From Branchiostoma floridae (lineage: Eukaryota; Chordata; Leptocardii; Amphioxiformes; Branchiostomatidae): 46,540 bases of DNA. The DNA lies in NCBI RefSeq assembly GCF_000003815.2, contig NC_049985.1, positions 16,449,604-16,496,143 of the forward strand. Reading direction: 5' to 3'. The position numbers and the translations under genes were made by a program. Of this stretch, positions 39,201-42,390 are shown piece by piece (position 1 is the stretch's first letter; each line of letters opens with the position of its first letter). The notes under the pieces were generated by a model. That model was not told where the DNA came from. It did not search any database and saw nothing but the letters and a program-made list of their open reading frames with translations.

Positions 39201-42200
39201 TAGATTTTATAGATACTATTAGTCAGATCTTTCAGATACATGCAGCATCCACTATCTTTGGCCATTGATCAAAGCATCAGTATGAGTTTACATAATATAT
39301 AATGTAAGTATTGGGGCTATCTGAAATATCTGAAATTGAAACAAAATCTTTCTTAATGCTTGAGTATGTTTTGTGTAGTGTACAGTACTGTAACATTATA
39401 AAAGTCAGTTGTTCATATTTTATTAGGTCTTTCCCCAAGGGGGGTTTCATGTGTAGTTTTCAGTAACATTTACGCGAGGATTGACGAAAATGCAGATCGT
39501 GTATACCTACCGGTGCACACAGGCGGGAAGGAACGCTTCGTAACTTTTTTTACTATTTTGTGTGAATAGATTGACAAAAAGCCAAAGGTCACGAGTAAGA
39601 CTTACTGCATTTTCGCGAAAATTTTGCCTTTGACTAGTTACTATTTTGGTTCAAAAACAATTTCTTGGACAGTAGCATGAAGTATACTGTAGGGCCACCA
39701 AAAGCTTTTAAGATCTAACATCCCTTCTTATCCAATTTAGGAAGAAAAGGGAGGTTACCTCGAGTGTCTCTGCCTCCAGTAGGGACCTGTACTCCAGACT
39801 GGTGGTGGCATCCAGGTGCAGCAGCCGACTGGTAACCTTGGTACAGTACCCACCCTCCTCCACCACATAGGGGATGGTCATCTCAATACATGAACCCCGA
39901 CCAACATTCATGTGGATAGCATTGGTTTCCTGGGGAACAATCAACAGTTTTAAGTTCCAATCATATTTCATATTGAGATATAGACAAATATCAATATCTG
40001 TACTAAGGAAAATTTCAATGACAGTTTTTGGCAGTAATTAATGTTGGTTGTTCTCTCCGTCATTGGAGGATTTTTCAAGAATGGCAGATCATGTTCGCAG
40101 ATCATGGAGCCTAGAGTTGATGTAGTCAATAAACTCAAACCAGAGCATTTGCATGTACACTCTATACAGTCAAACCTGTACAAGTGACCTTATCTCTACA
40201 TAAGGAACACTTGGCCAATGTGACCAGTTTTGGGGCAGTCCCTTATAGATGATTTTCCCCATTGACACAAGCATTAAGAATCTGTCTATCGTCAGACCTG
40301 CGTGGCCTCCTTGGCCAGTTTTGAGTCTTTGAGTCTTAATTAAGAAAATCCACTGGTGGTGCACCCAAGGCTTGAAGGTATACCACTTATCGTCCTGAAC
40401 TACTATGTAGTACTACATACCTTTTTCTTAGAGAAGAGAATGTCGATGGTGGCATCGTTCTGCAGGTGCATGGACATGTCAAAGCTGGTGTACTGCCTCA
40501 GCTGGCCTGTTGTGACAGGCTCTGTCACCTCTAAGGACTGGTAGTCAGCAGGCAGGAAGAACTTCTGTAGAAACTCTCTGTACAGTACAAGAGTGGCAAT
40601 CACAAATATTAGAAAAAGTCATGCAGTAATCAACAAAAAATCTAAGATGTGATACCTCTGCAAAGTATTTTAAGTTTTTGCAAATTTCTTGACGAAAGAA
40701 TAACACAACCATGTCCTTTTCACACACTGCATACTCCTCTCTCAAATACAGGCCATCTTTGAGTTCTTGACTTTCCAACATTCACTTCCATCCAGACTGT
40801 TGAAGAAATCTGGATGCAGGGCAGCACAATCTTTGCACCCTGCCAGACTTAAATTACAACTCAAGAGAGAACAAACTTGAACACACACCAAAATAGACAA
40901 AAAATCCCTAAGGCTTCCCCGTTTTCTTAGAGCTGATAAGAATAAACAACTGTTGACATGTACCTCTGTTTGTCGACCCACGGCCCATAGCTGATGTCTG
41001 TTCCTTTCCCACACTTGATGTCCATTCTCCAGACAGGAGGAATGTCAATGTCAAATGGGTTTGTGCTCTCTGGTATCTCGTCTTTCATACGGCCTAAATA
41101 GGCACAATACAGGTGTCATCAGCAAGGTGTGGTGTGTGTGGCATAAAGTAATGTATATGAACATATTTGTGGAGGGTTTCACAGTGCACTCTCTGTCAGA
41201 AAATAATAGTACAACAAACATGTGCTTTTGTGCTGCAATATTGTTTAAATTTGACCAAAACTTAAAACACACGGGTCACCAAAAAACTCCTTTACACTTC
41301 TTCTGCGAACTTTCATCCCCATGAAAATGATGAGTTTATAGTAATCACAGCATTTGCGTGTTTGAAGAGTGACCATTTCATTGCATATTGTATACTTGTT
41401 TAATAGTTACTACAATGCAACTTTTGTCACAAGCGTTAACCTTAATTTTCCCTGCTGCCTACACACAGATCCAACACAAAGTTAATATCAAATGGCTTAT
41501 GATTAAGGCATTGAAAAACGCCATTATTTGCAGTGCTTACCTGGCTCATCCCAATAGTAGTACACAATGACATCTCCAGACTGCAGCACTACAAAACCCT
41601 CTCCCATGAAGCGGGGAGGCCTGGAAAACACAGTAGGCATACATGTAGTTACTGTTTGTGCAAATCTTTACAATGGCAAACACTCACTACAATGAGTTTA
41701 ATTTTTGAGCCAACTTATGCTTATTCATATGCTTATATGCTTTGTAACGAGAGTGAAATCTTTGTACTGAGAGTAAAAGAATATATGTATCATATTGTAA
41801 TCTTAACATGCCAGTAAAATCAAATTTCCTATATCATTGTGACATCACAACCTTTTTGCTAATTTCTGCCAACAAAGAGTGCACAGTTGATTTTAGGATT
41901 AGAGATACGTGTACACTGCACTGGATGCTCTCAGGAAATGCCCAATTTGCACATGAATGATAAAAAATGTAAATTACATTTCACTGGAAGTTCATGATGC
42001 AAAAATGCAAATGGTTCTATATGCTTCAGTATGCCCAAAGTTGTCATCATGAATGCTCCATTCCAGATTCTAAACAGATTTCTAAACCTCCTTGCGAACC
42101 ATTTGCTGTAGAATTTTTAGGCCAAGCAGATAAAAATGTTTGAATTTTTGCATCATGAATGGGGCCTTTGGTTATTTCAATTCCAAGCCTTTCACTCACT

Positions 42201-42390
42201 CCTCCATGTCTCCCTCATATTTGGGGCTCTTGGACAGCATGACCCTGACATTCTCAGTCTCAGCCTTGATGAAGTGGGTGTACTTGTCCAGAGGGTTGTG
42301 GGCACACTTGGTGGTGTACTCCAGCTTAGCCTCCTCCCAGTTCACACACAACGTACTCGGGATCAGGCGGTTACCAAACACGATCCTTCC
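43..42390 (-). CDS. BLTP1: BLTP1 (KIAA1109/tweek) central part, 46 exons, partial at both ends
   Basis: Bridge-like lipid transfer protein 1: a very long rod of repeating beta-groove modules thought to carry bulk phospholipid between the ER and other membranes. Fly tweek affects synaptic vesicle recycling, and human KIAA1109 is linked to Alkuraya-Kucinskas syndrome (family knowledge). In the sequence, 46 exons read leftward on the minus strand. Their translations match the vertebrate protein in order, for example VPYTWKF, NWIDCSS, KYGESLFEPG, GGWIMFECGLE, TQHVDMALLQLAKQF, IPQHPVALHG, ASLLPSLKAEYK, AYFKTRIGLRNAL and FADDFETSWDEWK. Exon lengths sum to 9,216 nt and phases agree at every junction except exon 26 to 27, which spans the assembly gap. 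The N-terminal membrane anchor (about 210 residues) and the C-terminal quarter or more are outside. Ser-rich, poorly conserved linkers lie in exons 18-19, 25, 28-30 and 33. Identity is near certain; individual boundaries are inferred without transcripts. Confidence 0.95.
242..1892. other. intron sequence, nothing recognised
   Basis: First part of the exon 45-46 intron of BLTP1. AT-rich, no conserved coding segment or clear transposon end. Short frames here have no codon bias or family match. Confidence 0.6.
1893..2079. repeat. dispersed ACCGC-rich repeat, copy 1
   Basis: Contains AAACTTAAAACCACCGCAAA twice in variant form, GACCGCTTCACCGC, ACTACAGTGCATGG and the terminal GCATTTACAGTAA. The same order is seen at 22138, and in the opposite orientation at 38406. 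Confidence 0.65.
2412..2626 (-). CDS. BLTP1: BLTP1 window exon 45
   Basis: 215 nt, GACTCAG acceptor and GTGAGT donor. Reads VWLNYKNAYEYWNEQRMAL and GTLFLQLTVNDLGICLPV, one of the strongest family matches. Confidence 0.96.
2759..2985 (+). pseudogene. retroelement C-terminal remnant (GIY-YIG-like), copy 1
   Basis: Translates GVKEAIYIRARQPSLN, stop, DGGRYRLPITFDPLL. This resembles the REAIYIRxxxPSLNRDGG tail of Penelope-type/GIY-YIG retroelement proteins, with TGA where Arg is expected. Followed by TCATTTCAACTTGATAAGGA, shared with the copy at 23520. Confidence 0.55.
3516..3702 (-). CDS. BLTP1: BLTP1 window exon 44
   Basis: 187 nt, CCTGCAG acceptor and GTGCGT donor. Reads FHQMAYFKTRIGLRNALQDE and TAVLITLTRPIFYVQPAAFD, nearly identical to vertebrates. 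Confidence 0.95.
3941..4051. mobile_element. palindromic MITE, 9-bp TSD (copy 1)
   Basis: Starts TAGCCTGGTATC and ends GATACCAGGCTA, with an inner inverted pair around CTCTTC/GAGAGGAC. Flanked on both sides by ACAAACTGG (3932-3940 and 4052-4060), an exact 9-bp duplication. The TSD length and fully palindromic body suggest a Mutator-type non-autonomous element (inference). Confidence 0.88.
4085..4235 (+). mobile_element. possible tRNA-derived SINE fragment
   Basis: GGCTGTCATGGTGTTGTGTA (A-box-like) is followed by CCCGAGTTCGGTACC (B-box-like), then a body with CATACGGATGTAAAAATGGG. Adjacent to the palindromic MITE at 3941-4051. Confidence 0.4.
4453..4786. mobile_element. hAT-like non-autonomous element
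   Basis: Ends CAGGGTTCTAGC (4453) and GCTAGAACCCTG (4786) are exact inverted repeats. TTTAGCGTAGTGG repeats in direct and inverted orientation inside. CAGGG ends suggest hAT, but I see no clean 8-bp duplication. Confidence 0.65.
4836..4906 (-). CDS. BLTP1: BLTP1 window exon 43
   Basis: 71 nt, CCTACAG acceptor and GTTAGT donor. Reads HLKLFGKAHVDLNLALGQLV, matching vertebrate YLKLFGKCQVDLNLALGQIV. Confidence 0.94.
5341..5461 (-). CDS. BLTP1: BLTP1 window exon 42 (possible alternative longer form 5308-5461)
   Basis: 121 nt, CCTGTAG acceptor. Reads GIQVTATTPTSNAVRLETGI and VELELSNM, as in vertebrates. The preferred donor is GTGAGC at 5340. A second donor, GTAAAG at 5307, lies 33 nt further on in the same phase and would add 11 codons ending LLKLFG, echoing the start of exon 43. 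Confidence 0.9.
6610..6738 (-). CDS. BLTP1: BLTP1 window exon 41
   Basis: 129 nt (43 codons), AACTGTAG acceptor and GTGAGA donor. Reads EVNDVVQKVSRGERPVAPW and VLYSLKFRLK. Confidence 0.94.
7361..7501 (-). CDS. BLTP1: BLTP1 window exon 40
   Basis: 141 nt (47 codons), TCTGTAG acceptor and GTGAGG donor. Reads EVGSFEHMLTTDLLNHLLFV, almost the vertebrate sequence. Confidence 0.94.
7925..8017 (-). CDS. BLTP1: BLTP1 window exon 39
   Basis: 93 nt (31 codons), TTCTCCAG acceptor and GTTAGG donor. Reads LPSSASVDLPPIHVSGSYK, matching vertebrate IPPSASLNLPPVTMSGKY. Confidence 0.93.
8042..8250. repeat. TACAGTCAAACCTG-family fragment
   Basis: Starts TACAGTCAAACCTGTCAG and contains GGCCAATGTGACCA and TATTGACACAAA in the same order as the copy at 40165. 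No matching right terminus was found, so it is probably truncated. Confidence 0.6.
8491..8580 (-). CDS. BLTP1: BLTP1 window exon 38
   Basis: 90 nt (30 codons), CCCCCAG acceptor and GTAAGG donor. Reads GMTGDQARFTIDLPMHTLGF, like vertebrate GMTGAQTRFTFELPNHRLRF. Confidence 0.94.
9042..9243 (-). CDS. BLTP1: BLTP1 window exon 37
   Basis: 202 nt, CTTTAG acceptor and GTAAAG donor. Starts with a Ser/Pro-rich linker and ends GLAIGASLLPSLKAEYK, nearly identical to vertebrate GIAIGAALLPSLKAEYK. Confidence 0.95.
9771..9980 (-). CDS. BLTP1: BLTP1 window exon 36
   Basis: 210 nt, CCCCCAG acceptor and GTGAGG donor. Reads MIDVDIPQHPVALHGTVTRS and KQLSSQISELTRQP, one of the best-conserved blocks (vertebrate INIPQHPATLHSMMVRSSHQLSK). 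Confidence 0.95.
10952..11278. mobile_element. Harbinger-like MITE, TTA-flanked
   Basis: 327 bp with inverted ends AGCTAAGGGCACAACC and GGTTGTGCCCTTAGCT, flanked by TTA at 10949-10951 and 11279-11281. A 3-bp TTA/TWA duplication is typical of PIF/Harbinger elements. Its CpG-richer interior stands out from the AT-rich intron. No transposase. Confidence 0.75.
11387..11480 (-). CDS. BLTP1: BLTP1 window exon 35
   Basis: 94 nt, CTACAG acceptor and GTAAGT donor. Reads VVETSITAHVQKTELAILEG, equivalent to vertebrate TETCATAHIGGVNIVLLEG. Confidence 0.9.
11481..12794. other. intron sequence, nothing recognised
   Basis: Part of the exon 34-35 intron between exon 35 and the 783-bp transposon. No frame, repeat or RNA gene that I can support. 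Confidence 0.6.
12805..13587. mobile_element. 783-bp long-TIR transposon with 10-bp TSD
   Basis: Terminal inverted repeats of about 84 bp: 12805-12888 begins GGGTTGGCGGAAACGGCTGC and 13504-13587 is its near-exact reverse complement. The flanks share CTTTAAAAAC (12795-12804 and 13588-13597). Long TIRs with a 9-10-bp duplication point to a Mutator-like element. The interior has no transposase frame. Confidence 0.88.
13627..13895 (-). CDS. BLTP1: BLTP1 window exon 34
   Basis: 269 nt, TTTCAG acceptor and GTAAAC donor. Reads HLVGTVGVTKMRLLAEFAGL and SVGHREKMKG, aligned with the vertebrate block ending LKEKMKD. A 783-bp transposon ends about 40 bp beyond its donor. Confidence 0.9.
14280..15229. 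mobile_element. TIR element with TACAGTCAAACCTG ends
   Basis: Left end TACAGTCAAACCTGCC (14280) and right end GGCAGGTTTGACTGTA (15229) are inverted. The sub-terminal GACCACC and GGTCGCTGAGAAGA motifs also recur in inverted order. About 950 bp with no long coding frame. The mariner copy was inserted one base beyond its right end. Confidence 0.75.
15233..15810 (-). mobile_element. internally deleted mariner-family element
   Basis: TIRs start CGAGGGGCGTGCAATTAGTA (15233) and end with the complementary GCACGCCCCTCG (15810), with TA at 15231-15232 and 15811-15812, the mariner signature. A minus-strand frame from 15627 starts MEPVECRAVIRFLYLKGHTP and continues through a helix-turn-helix-like DNA-binding domain (KRWHPEFKRG, RPGRPSCAID). 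It then jumps to a short C-terminal-like tail ending near 15328, so the catalytic DDD core is missing. Confidence 0.9.
15328..15627 (-). pseudogene. mariner transposase remnant (N-terminal domain plus short tail)
   Basis: A 99-residue frame. The first about 70 residues match the N-terminal HTH region of mariner transposases (SETMAR-like: FLYLKGHTPKKTFDEI, YGDDAPSYDLVKRW). The remaining residues resemble the end of the transposase (NRCPELHQTMGEM). The central catalytic domain is deleted, so no transposition activity is expected. Confidence 0.85.
15881..16405 (-). CDS. BLTP1: BLTP1 window exon 33
   Basis: 525 nt, CTTGCAG acceptor and GTAAGA donor. A long basic, Ser/Gln-rich linker, then SSSEQSETLAKCWQTMYHLI, matching vertebrate VSEQSEPSAECWQNMYKLL. 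The 242-codon plus-strand frame across it is an antisense shadow. Confidence 0.92.
16952..17490 (-). CDS. BLTP1: BLTP1 window exon 32
   Basis: 539 nt, CTTCAG acceptor and GTGGGT donor. Reads LQSLRVDIVDADSAG and GITQHVDMALLQLAKQF, very close to vertebrate CLRADIVDSDTA and SISQHVDMALVRLIHQF. Confidence 0.94.
17555..17690 (+). pseudogene. retroelement C-terminal remnant, copy 2
   Basis: Translates YIRAHQTSWNPDSGRFRFPA followed by TFDSLLTSS, collinear with the remnant at 2759. Decayed and without upstream domains. Confidence 0.5.
18113..18222 (-). CDS. BLTP1: BLTP1 window exon 31
   Basis: 110 nt, CTTCTAG acceptor and GTTAGG donor. Ends ANTVQLADPQ, which joins exon 32 (VIFQPLLSS) to give the family QLADAQVVFKPLLSH motif. 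Confidence 0.91.
18300..18430. repeat. small foldback repeat
   Basis: TTTCAGTCACCTTAC near 18332 and GTAAGGTGACTGAAA near 18388 form 15-bp perfect arms, with weaker CAGTTTTATT/AATAAAACT similarity outside. Possibly a MITE remnant. Confidence 0.45.
18601..18768 (-). CDS. BLTP1: BLTP1 window exon 30
   Basis: 168 nt, CTGTAG acceptor and GTGAGG donor. Contains FNLYSWMSASLA, like vertebrate VSFYNWMSNAVG, then a Gly/Ser-rich tail. Confidence 0.88.
19816..19986 (-). CDS. BLTP1: BLTP1 window exon 29
   Basis: 171 nt, GTAATAG acceptor and GTAAGA donor. Variable linker (TLSSTGSLRRNRNESQ, TPQRKLKGSFSRAS) rich in Ser/Arg. Supported by phase and codon composition rather than conservation. Confidence 0.82.
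20196..20393 (-). CDS. BLTP1: BLTP1 window exon 28
   Basis: 198 nt, TTTCTAG acceptor and GTGTGG donor (weak). Reads YDASEHTFLLG, matching vertebrate ATVSEHTMLLEG, then a Ser/Gly-rich linker. Confidence 0.88.
20806..21030 (-). CDS. BLTP1: BLTP1 window exon 27
   Basis: 225 nt, CTTTCAG acceptor and GTGGGT donor. Reads AIEDAVKTS, then LEKGLVALTRQWKHLVIT, equal to vertebrate LKKGLVALARQWMKFIVVT. It needs one base from a preceding exon; direct joining to exon 26 gives an early stop. Confidence 0.92.
21639..21645 (-). CDS. BLTP1: candidate 7-nt BLTP1 microexon
   Basis: The seven bases AGCACAG follow a strong pyrimidine-rich acceptor (TTCTCTTATCCACAG) and are followed by a strong donor (GTGAGTTCC). 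Seven bases is one more than a multiple of three, exactly what is needed to join phase-0 exon 26 to exon 27. It may act alone or with an exon lost in the gap. Speculative without transcripts. Confidence 0.35.
21979..22078. other. assembly gap (100 N)
   Basis: Exactly 100 N, a common placeholder for unknown size. It lies in the intron between BLTP1 exons 26 and 27, the one place where reading phase fails. The human segment expected here (about 30 residues around LLCNILHHYLHQ) is absent from the surrounding sequence. Confidence 0.97.
22138..22289. repeat. dispersed ACCGC-rich repeat, copy 2
   Basis: Shares GGCCGCTTCATCACGAATTT, TAAAACCACCGCGAAC, ATACAGTGCATGGC and GCATTTACAGTTTA with copy 1. 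It lies next to the assembly gap, which may explain why assembly failed there. Confidence 0.65.
22309..22492 (-). CDS. BLTP1: BLTP1 window exon 26
   Basis: 184 nt, TTCCCCAG acceptor and GTCAGG donor. Reads APTICAWLSPADQLKQAL and AVIGCIMTDALE. Ends in phase 0, incompatible with exon 27, so coding sequence is missing between them. Confidence 0.92.
22895..23376 (-). CDS. BLTP1: BLTP1 window exon 25
   Basis: 482 nt, CCCTTAG acceptor and GTAAGG donor. Contains GGWIMFECGLEDITIRGGR, close to vertebrate WGWIMFECGLENLTIKGGR, then a variable acidic linker and VWLNFASPSSAAQHRQ. Confidence 0.94.
23515..23650 (+). pseudogene. retroelement C-terminal remnant, copy 3
   Basis: Translates DRGRYRLPLS, then a tail TTTCAACTTGAGAAAGATCA shared with copy 1. 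The central part seen in copy 1 has been deleted. Confidence 0.5.
23732..23900 (-). CDS. BLTP1: BLTP1 window exon 24
   Basis: 169 nt, CTTCCAG acceptor and GTAAGA donor. Reads LDRIHGQLRCL and CTFTAIPPDKSK, equivalent to vertebrate IHRVHGQLRGL and CAITAIPFEKSK. Confidence 0.93.
24326..24537 (-). CDS. BLTP1: BLTP1 window exon 23
   Basis: 212 nt, TTCCTCTAG acceptor and GTATTG donor. Starts INISILQASV, like vertebrate VNLCLLQASV, and ends in a Lys-rich tail (EKKKRKKDKYR). Confidence 0.88.
25125..25332 (-). CDS. BLTP1: BLTP1 window exon 22
   Basis: 208 nt, TGACCCAG acceptor and GTGAGG donor. Reads ASVLVDKLHSKCLREVQ (vertebrate AAIVDDLHAKVLREAVQ), then a variable linker. Its 5' edge is repeated twice in the intron just upstream. 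Confidence 0.91.
25307..25600. repeat. triplication of the exon 22 5' edge
   Basis: GGCAGCTTCCACTAGCCTGG, which is the exon 22 acceptor region on the minus strand, occurs at 25317, 25456 and (as GCGGCTTCCACTAGCCTGG) near 25572. Shared flanks include GTAGGGAACAT/GTAGCAAACAT and TTCATAAACATT. Periods are about 140 and 114 bp. Confidence 0.85.
26042..26144 (-). CDS. BLTP1: BLTP1 window exon 21
   Basis: 103 nt, TTCACAG acceptor and GTCAGT donor. Reads KTGAIVKVKGSINILLSPLA, matching vertebrate TTAIVEVKGTVDVVLTPLV. Confidence 0.92.
26189..26553. mobile_element. hAT-like element with CAGGGC ends and CTGCA-rich arms
   Basis: Inverted ends CAGGGC...GCCCTG with sub-terminal repeats of ACCTGCAC in both orientations. 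No exact target duplication was found, so the superfamily is tentative. Confidence 0.5.
26735..26845 (-). CDS. BLTP1: BLTP1 window exon 20
   Basis: 111 nt, TCTCCAG acceptor and GTCAGT donor. Acidic, low-conservation segment (YKDEVEG...SYEEDCPATG). Supported mainly by matching phases (two in, one out) and splice sites. Confidence 0.75.
27284..28066 (-). CDS. BLTP1: BLTP1 window exon 19 (large Ser-rich linker exon)
   Basis: 783 nt, the longest exon here; CACTTCAG acceptor and GTCAGG donor. It is rich in Ser, Thr and Gln, with VSVESFYSADEELGS and LMALYAKHLTQCEAMNWNP matching the vertebrate SEAYFSAAEEFEP and YLTQFQVINW landmarks. GC is clearly higher than in the introns. Probably a disordered loop off the lipid-transfer rod. 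Confidence 0.93.
28570..28831 (-). CDS. BLTP1: BLTP1 window exon 18
   Basis: 262 nt. Reads KYGESLFEPGIPALC, then a Ser/Thr-rich linker. The acceptor ATCAAG is weak and the frame stays open upstream, so the 5' edge may shift. The donor is the weak GTTTGT. Confidence 0.82.
29039..29268. mobile_element. foldback MITE (TACATGTAACGCTAGTTCAC ends)
   Basis: Arms of about 40 bp: the left begins TACATGTAACGCTAGTTCAC, then CTTTAT..TTGGGTAAC. The right is the reverse complement (GTTACCCAACGAATAAAGG, GTGAACTAGCGTTACATGTA). The target duplication is unclear because the ends are self-complementary. Confidence 0.7.
29497..29638 (-). CDS. BLTP1: BLTP1 window exon 17
   Basis: 142 nt, TGCCCAG acceptor and GTAAGT donor. 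Reads RLWFLWSPEEMG and SKCGCHGGCIFF, equal to vertebrate RLWFLWPDD and NKCGCLGGCRFF. Confidence 0.94.
30205..30512 (-). CDS. BLTP1: BLTP1 window exon 16
   Basis: 308 nt, TCCGACAG acceptor and GTACCT donor. Reads HISNCNLHSPKVKEGI, a Pro-rich loop (SAPPPGRLGG), then PLWLEAGSFSLGPIHTEVA. Confidence 0.93.
30990..31090. repeat. dispersed repeat with CATAACACACCAGCTT (copy 1)
   Basis: Shares CATAACACACYAGCTTYRC, GCAGCAGC and AACGACCCATCACACCT with 36860-36985. Family unknown. Confidence 0.45.
31087..31303 (-). mobile_element. tRNA-derived SINE
   Basis: On the minus strand from 31303: GGGACCGCGTGGCGCAATCT (A-box-like), then GAGTTCGAACCCC (B box), a body, and a purine-rich AAG/GAA tail at about 31087-31110. 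It is not a functional tRNA gene: there is no acceptor-stem pairing. Confidence 0.7.
31382..31627 (-). CDS. BLTP1: BLTP1 window exon 15
   Basis: 246 nt (82 codons), TTCCATAG acceptor and GTAAGG donor. Contains a Cys/His-rich stretch (CQHDNPQPSCPHKDDYP) and VDLFVVESGCACQLQ, matching the family IYIVEHGCATNIK. Confidence 0.93.
32138..32314 (-). CDS. BLTP1: BLTP1 window exon 14
   Basis: 177 nt (59 codons), TCTCACAG acceptor and GTAAGG donor. Reads GHAMFSDKDRPLGSDTLEYA, almost identical to vertebrate AHAMFSAEGLPLGSDSLEYA. Confidence 0.94.
33005..33142 (-). CDS. BLTP1: BLTP1 window exon 13
   Basis: 138 nt, donor GTAAGG. The acceptor is probably GAATAG; an internal TGCAG seven bases downstream would also cut but breaks phase with exon 12. 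Reads FDKLCFEMRKNYYETLLQL. Confidence 0.87.
33556..33738 (-). CDS. BLTP1: BLTP1 window exon 12
   Basis: 183 nt (61 codons), ATCTCCAG acceptor and GTATGA donor. Starts ENYFGADMKFTDLARPG and ends VNDVTARIPR. The acidic ENYFG start is shared with vertebrates. Confidence 0.9.
33822..34438. repeat. 40-bp minisatellite in the BLTP1 exon 11-12 intron
   Basis: About 15 copies of a unit built from CCCTGGTGCTGAACAACAAC plus ATTCACACATCTATCCCTGT. Some units are shortened (for example near 34058 and 34130) and variants such as CAGACAT occur in blocks, suggesting local array turnover. Confidence 0.92.
34488..34702 (-). CDS. BLTP1: BLTP1 window exon 11
   Basis: 215 nt, TTCCCCAG acceptor and GTGAGA donor. 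Reads EEEMLSSLRPTP, a variable Ser/Pro stretch, then DRIDVEVDVGPSVITLYA. Confidence 0.92.
35562..35644 (-). CDS. BLTP1: BLTP1 window exon 10
   Basis: 83 nt, TTACAG acceptor and GTAAGG donor. Reads AGWVDTWHVPAM and GYTYHPIMPEE, equivalent to vertebrate SGWVECWTVPS and DYTWHPIYP. Confidence 0.91.
35695..35915. repeat. degenerate tandem repeat, about 23 bp, with CATCTCATTGGTCAAAAC
   Basis: About nine imperfect units, mostly carrying ATTGG (an inverted CCAAT core). The array lies in the intron just 5' of BLTP1 exon 10. No regulatory role can be shown from sequence. Confidence 0.75.
36615..36763 (-). CDS. BLTP1: BLTP1 window exon 9
   Basis: 149 nt, GCACCAG acceptor and GTAAAC donor. Reads GKSLDARLFLPEM, then DKGWRNITHLG. 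The human protein has a longer loop here, so this copy looks shortened. Confidence 0.87.
36860..36985. repeat. dispersed repeat with CATAACACACTAGCTT (copy 2)
   Basis: Collinear with 30990-31090 (GGCATAACACACTAGCTTTG, CAGCAGCCA, GGACGACCTGTCACACCT). Confidence 0.45.
37403..37500 (-). CDS. BLTP1: BLTP1 window exon 8
   Basis: 98 nt, CATGCCAG acceptor and GTAGGT donor. Reads GGERVDISFDLPFTDFLP, matching the family LNIDFSLPFTDFVP block. Confidence 0.92.
38089..38247 (-). CDS. BLTP1: BLTP1 window exon 7
   Basis: 159 nt. Completes Asp to read DLIDDWGS, then VPYTWKF and NQYNWIDCSS. The inferred donor is the weak GTTTGT; the open frame runs on only six more codons before a stop, and the phase (one base out) fits exon 8. 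Confidence 0.9.
38406..38609. repeat. dispersed ACCGC-rich repeat, copy 3 (reverse)
   Basis: GTTCGCGGGGATTTGATTTG, GCGGTAGTGG, GTGGTTTTAAATTTGTGG and a terminal CATTTACAGTAT place the same family in the opposite orientation. Confidence 0.6.
38945..39062 (-). CDS. BLTP1: BLTP1 window exon 6
   Basis: 118 nt, TACTTCAG acceptor and GTAGGT donor. Reads YPIVWNHPQLWSCDI and NFIFAHKFFIM, and leaves one base. Confidence 0.92.
39759..39929 (-). CDS. BLTP1: BLTP1 window exon 5
   Basis: 171 nt (57 codons, phase 0 both ends), CCCCAG acceptor and GTAACC donor. Reads ETNAIHMNVGRGS, then LHLDATTSLEYRSLLEAE, a highly conserved stretch. Confidence 0.93.
40165..40325. repeat. TACAGTCAAACCTG-family fragment
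   Basis: Starts TACAGTCAAACCTGTACAAG, then GGCCAATGTGACCAG, GGCAGTCCCTTATA and CATTGACACAAG, collinear with the 8042 copy. Boundaries on the right are approximate. Confidence 0.6.
40421..40577 (-). CDS. BLTP1: BLTP1 window exon 4
   Basis: 157 nt, CTGTACAG acceptor and GTATGT donor, ending in phase 0. It contains KFFLPADYQSLEV and NDATIDILFSKKK, collinear with the vertebrate protein. Confidence 0.92.
40964..41093 (-). CDS. BLTP1: BLTP1 window exon 3
   Basis: 130 nt, TATTTAG acceptor and GTACAT donor. It reads IKCGKGTDISYGPWVDKQR, matching the vertebrate CGKGTDFNYGPWADRQR block. It enters with two bases and leaves with two. Confidence 0.92.
41541..41620 (-). CDS. BLTP1: BLTP1 window exon 2
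   Basis: 80 nt between TTTTCCAG and GTAAGC. It completes the Glu codon from exon 1 and reads PPRFMGEGFVV...YYYWDEPG, the conserved family segment. Confidence 0.92.
42200..42390 (-). CDS. BLTP1: BLTP1 window exon 1
   Basis: Begins in phase 0 after CTACAG with GRIVFGN and ends two bases into a codon before GTGAGT. The motif ENVRVMLSKSPKYEG matches vertebrate BLTP1 around residues 210-270. The acceptor requires upstream exons, but none is visible between here and the right end of the window. Confidence 0.9.
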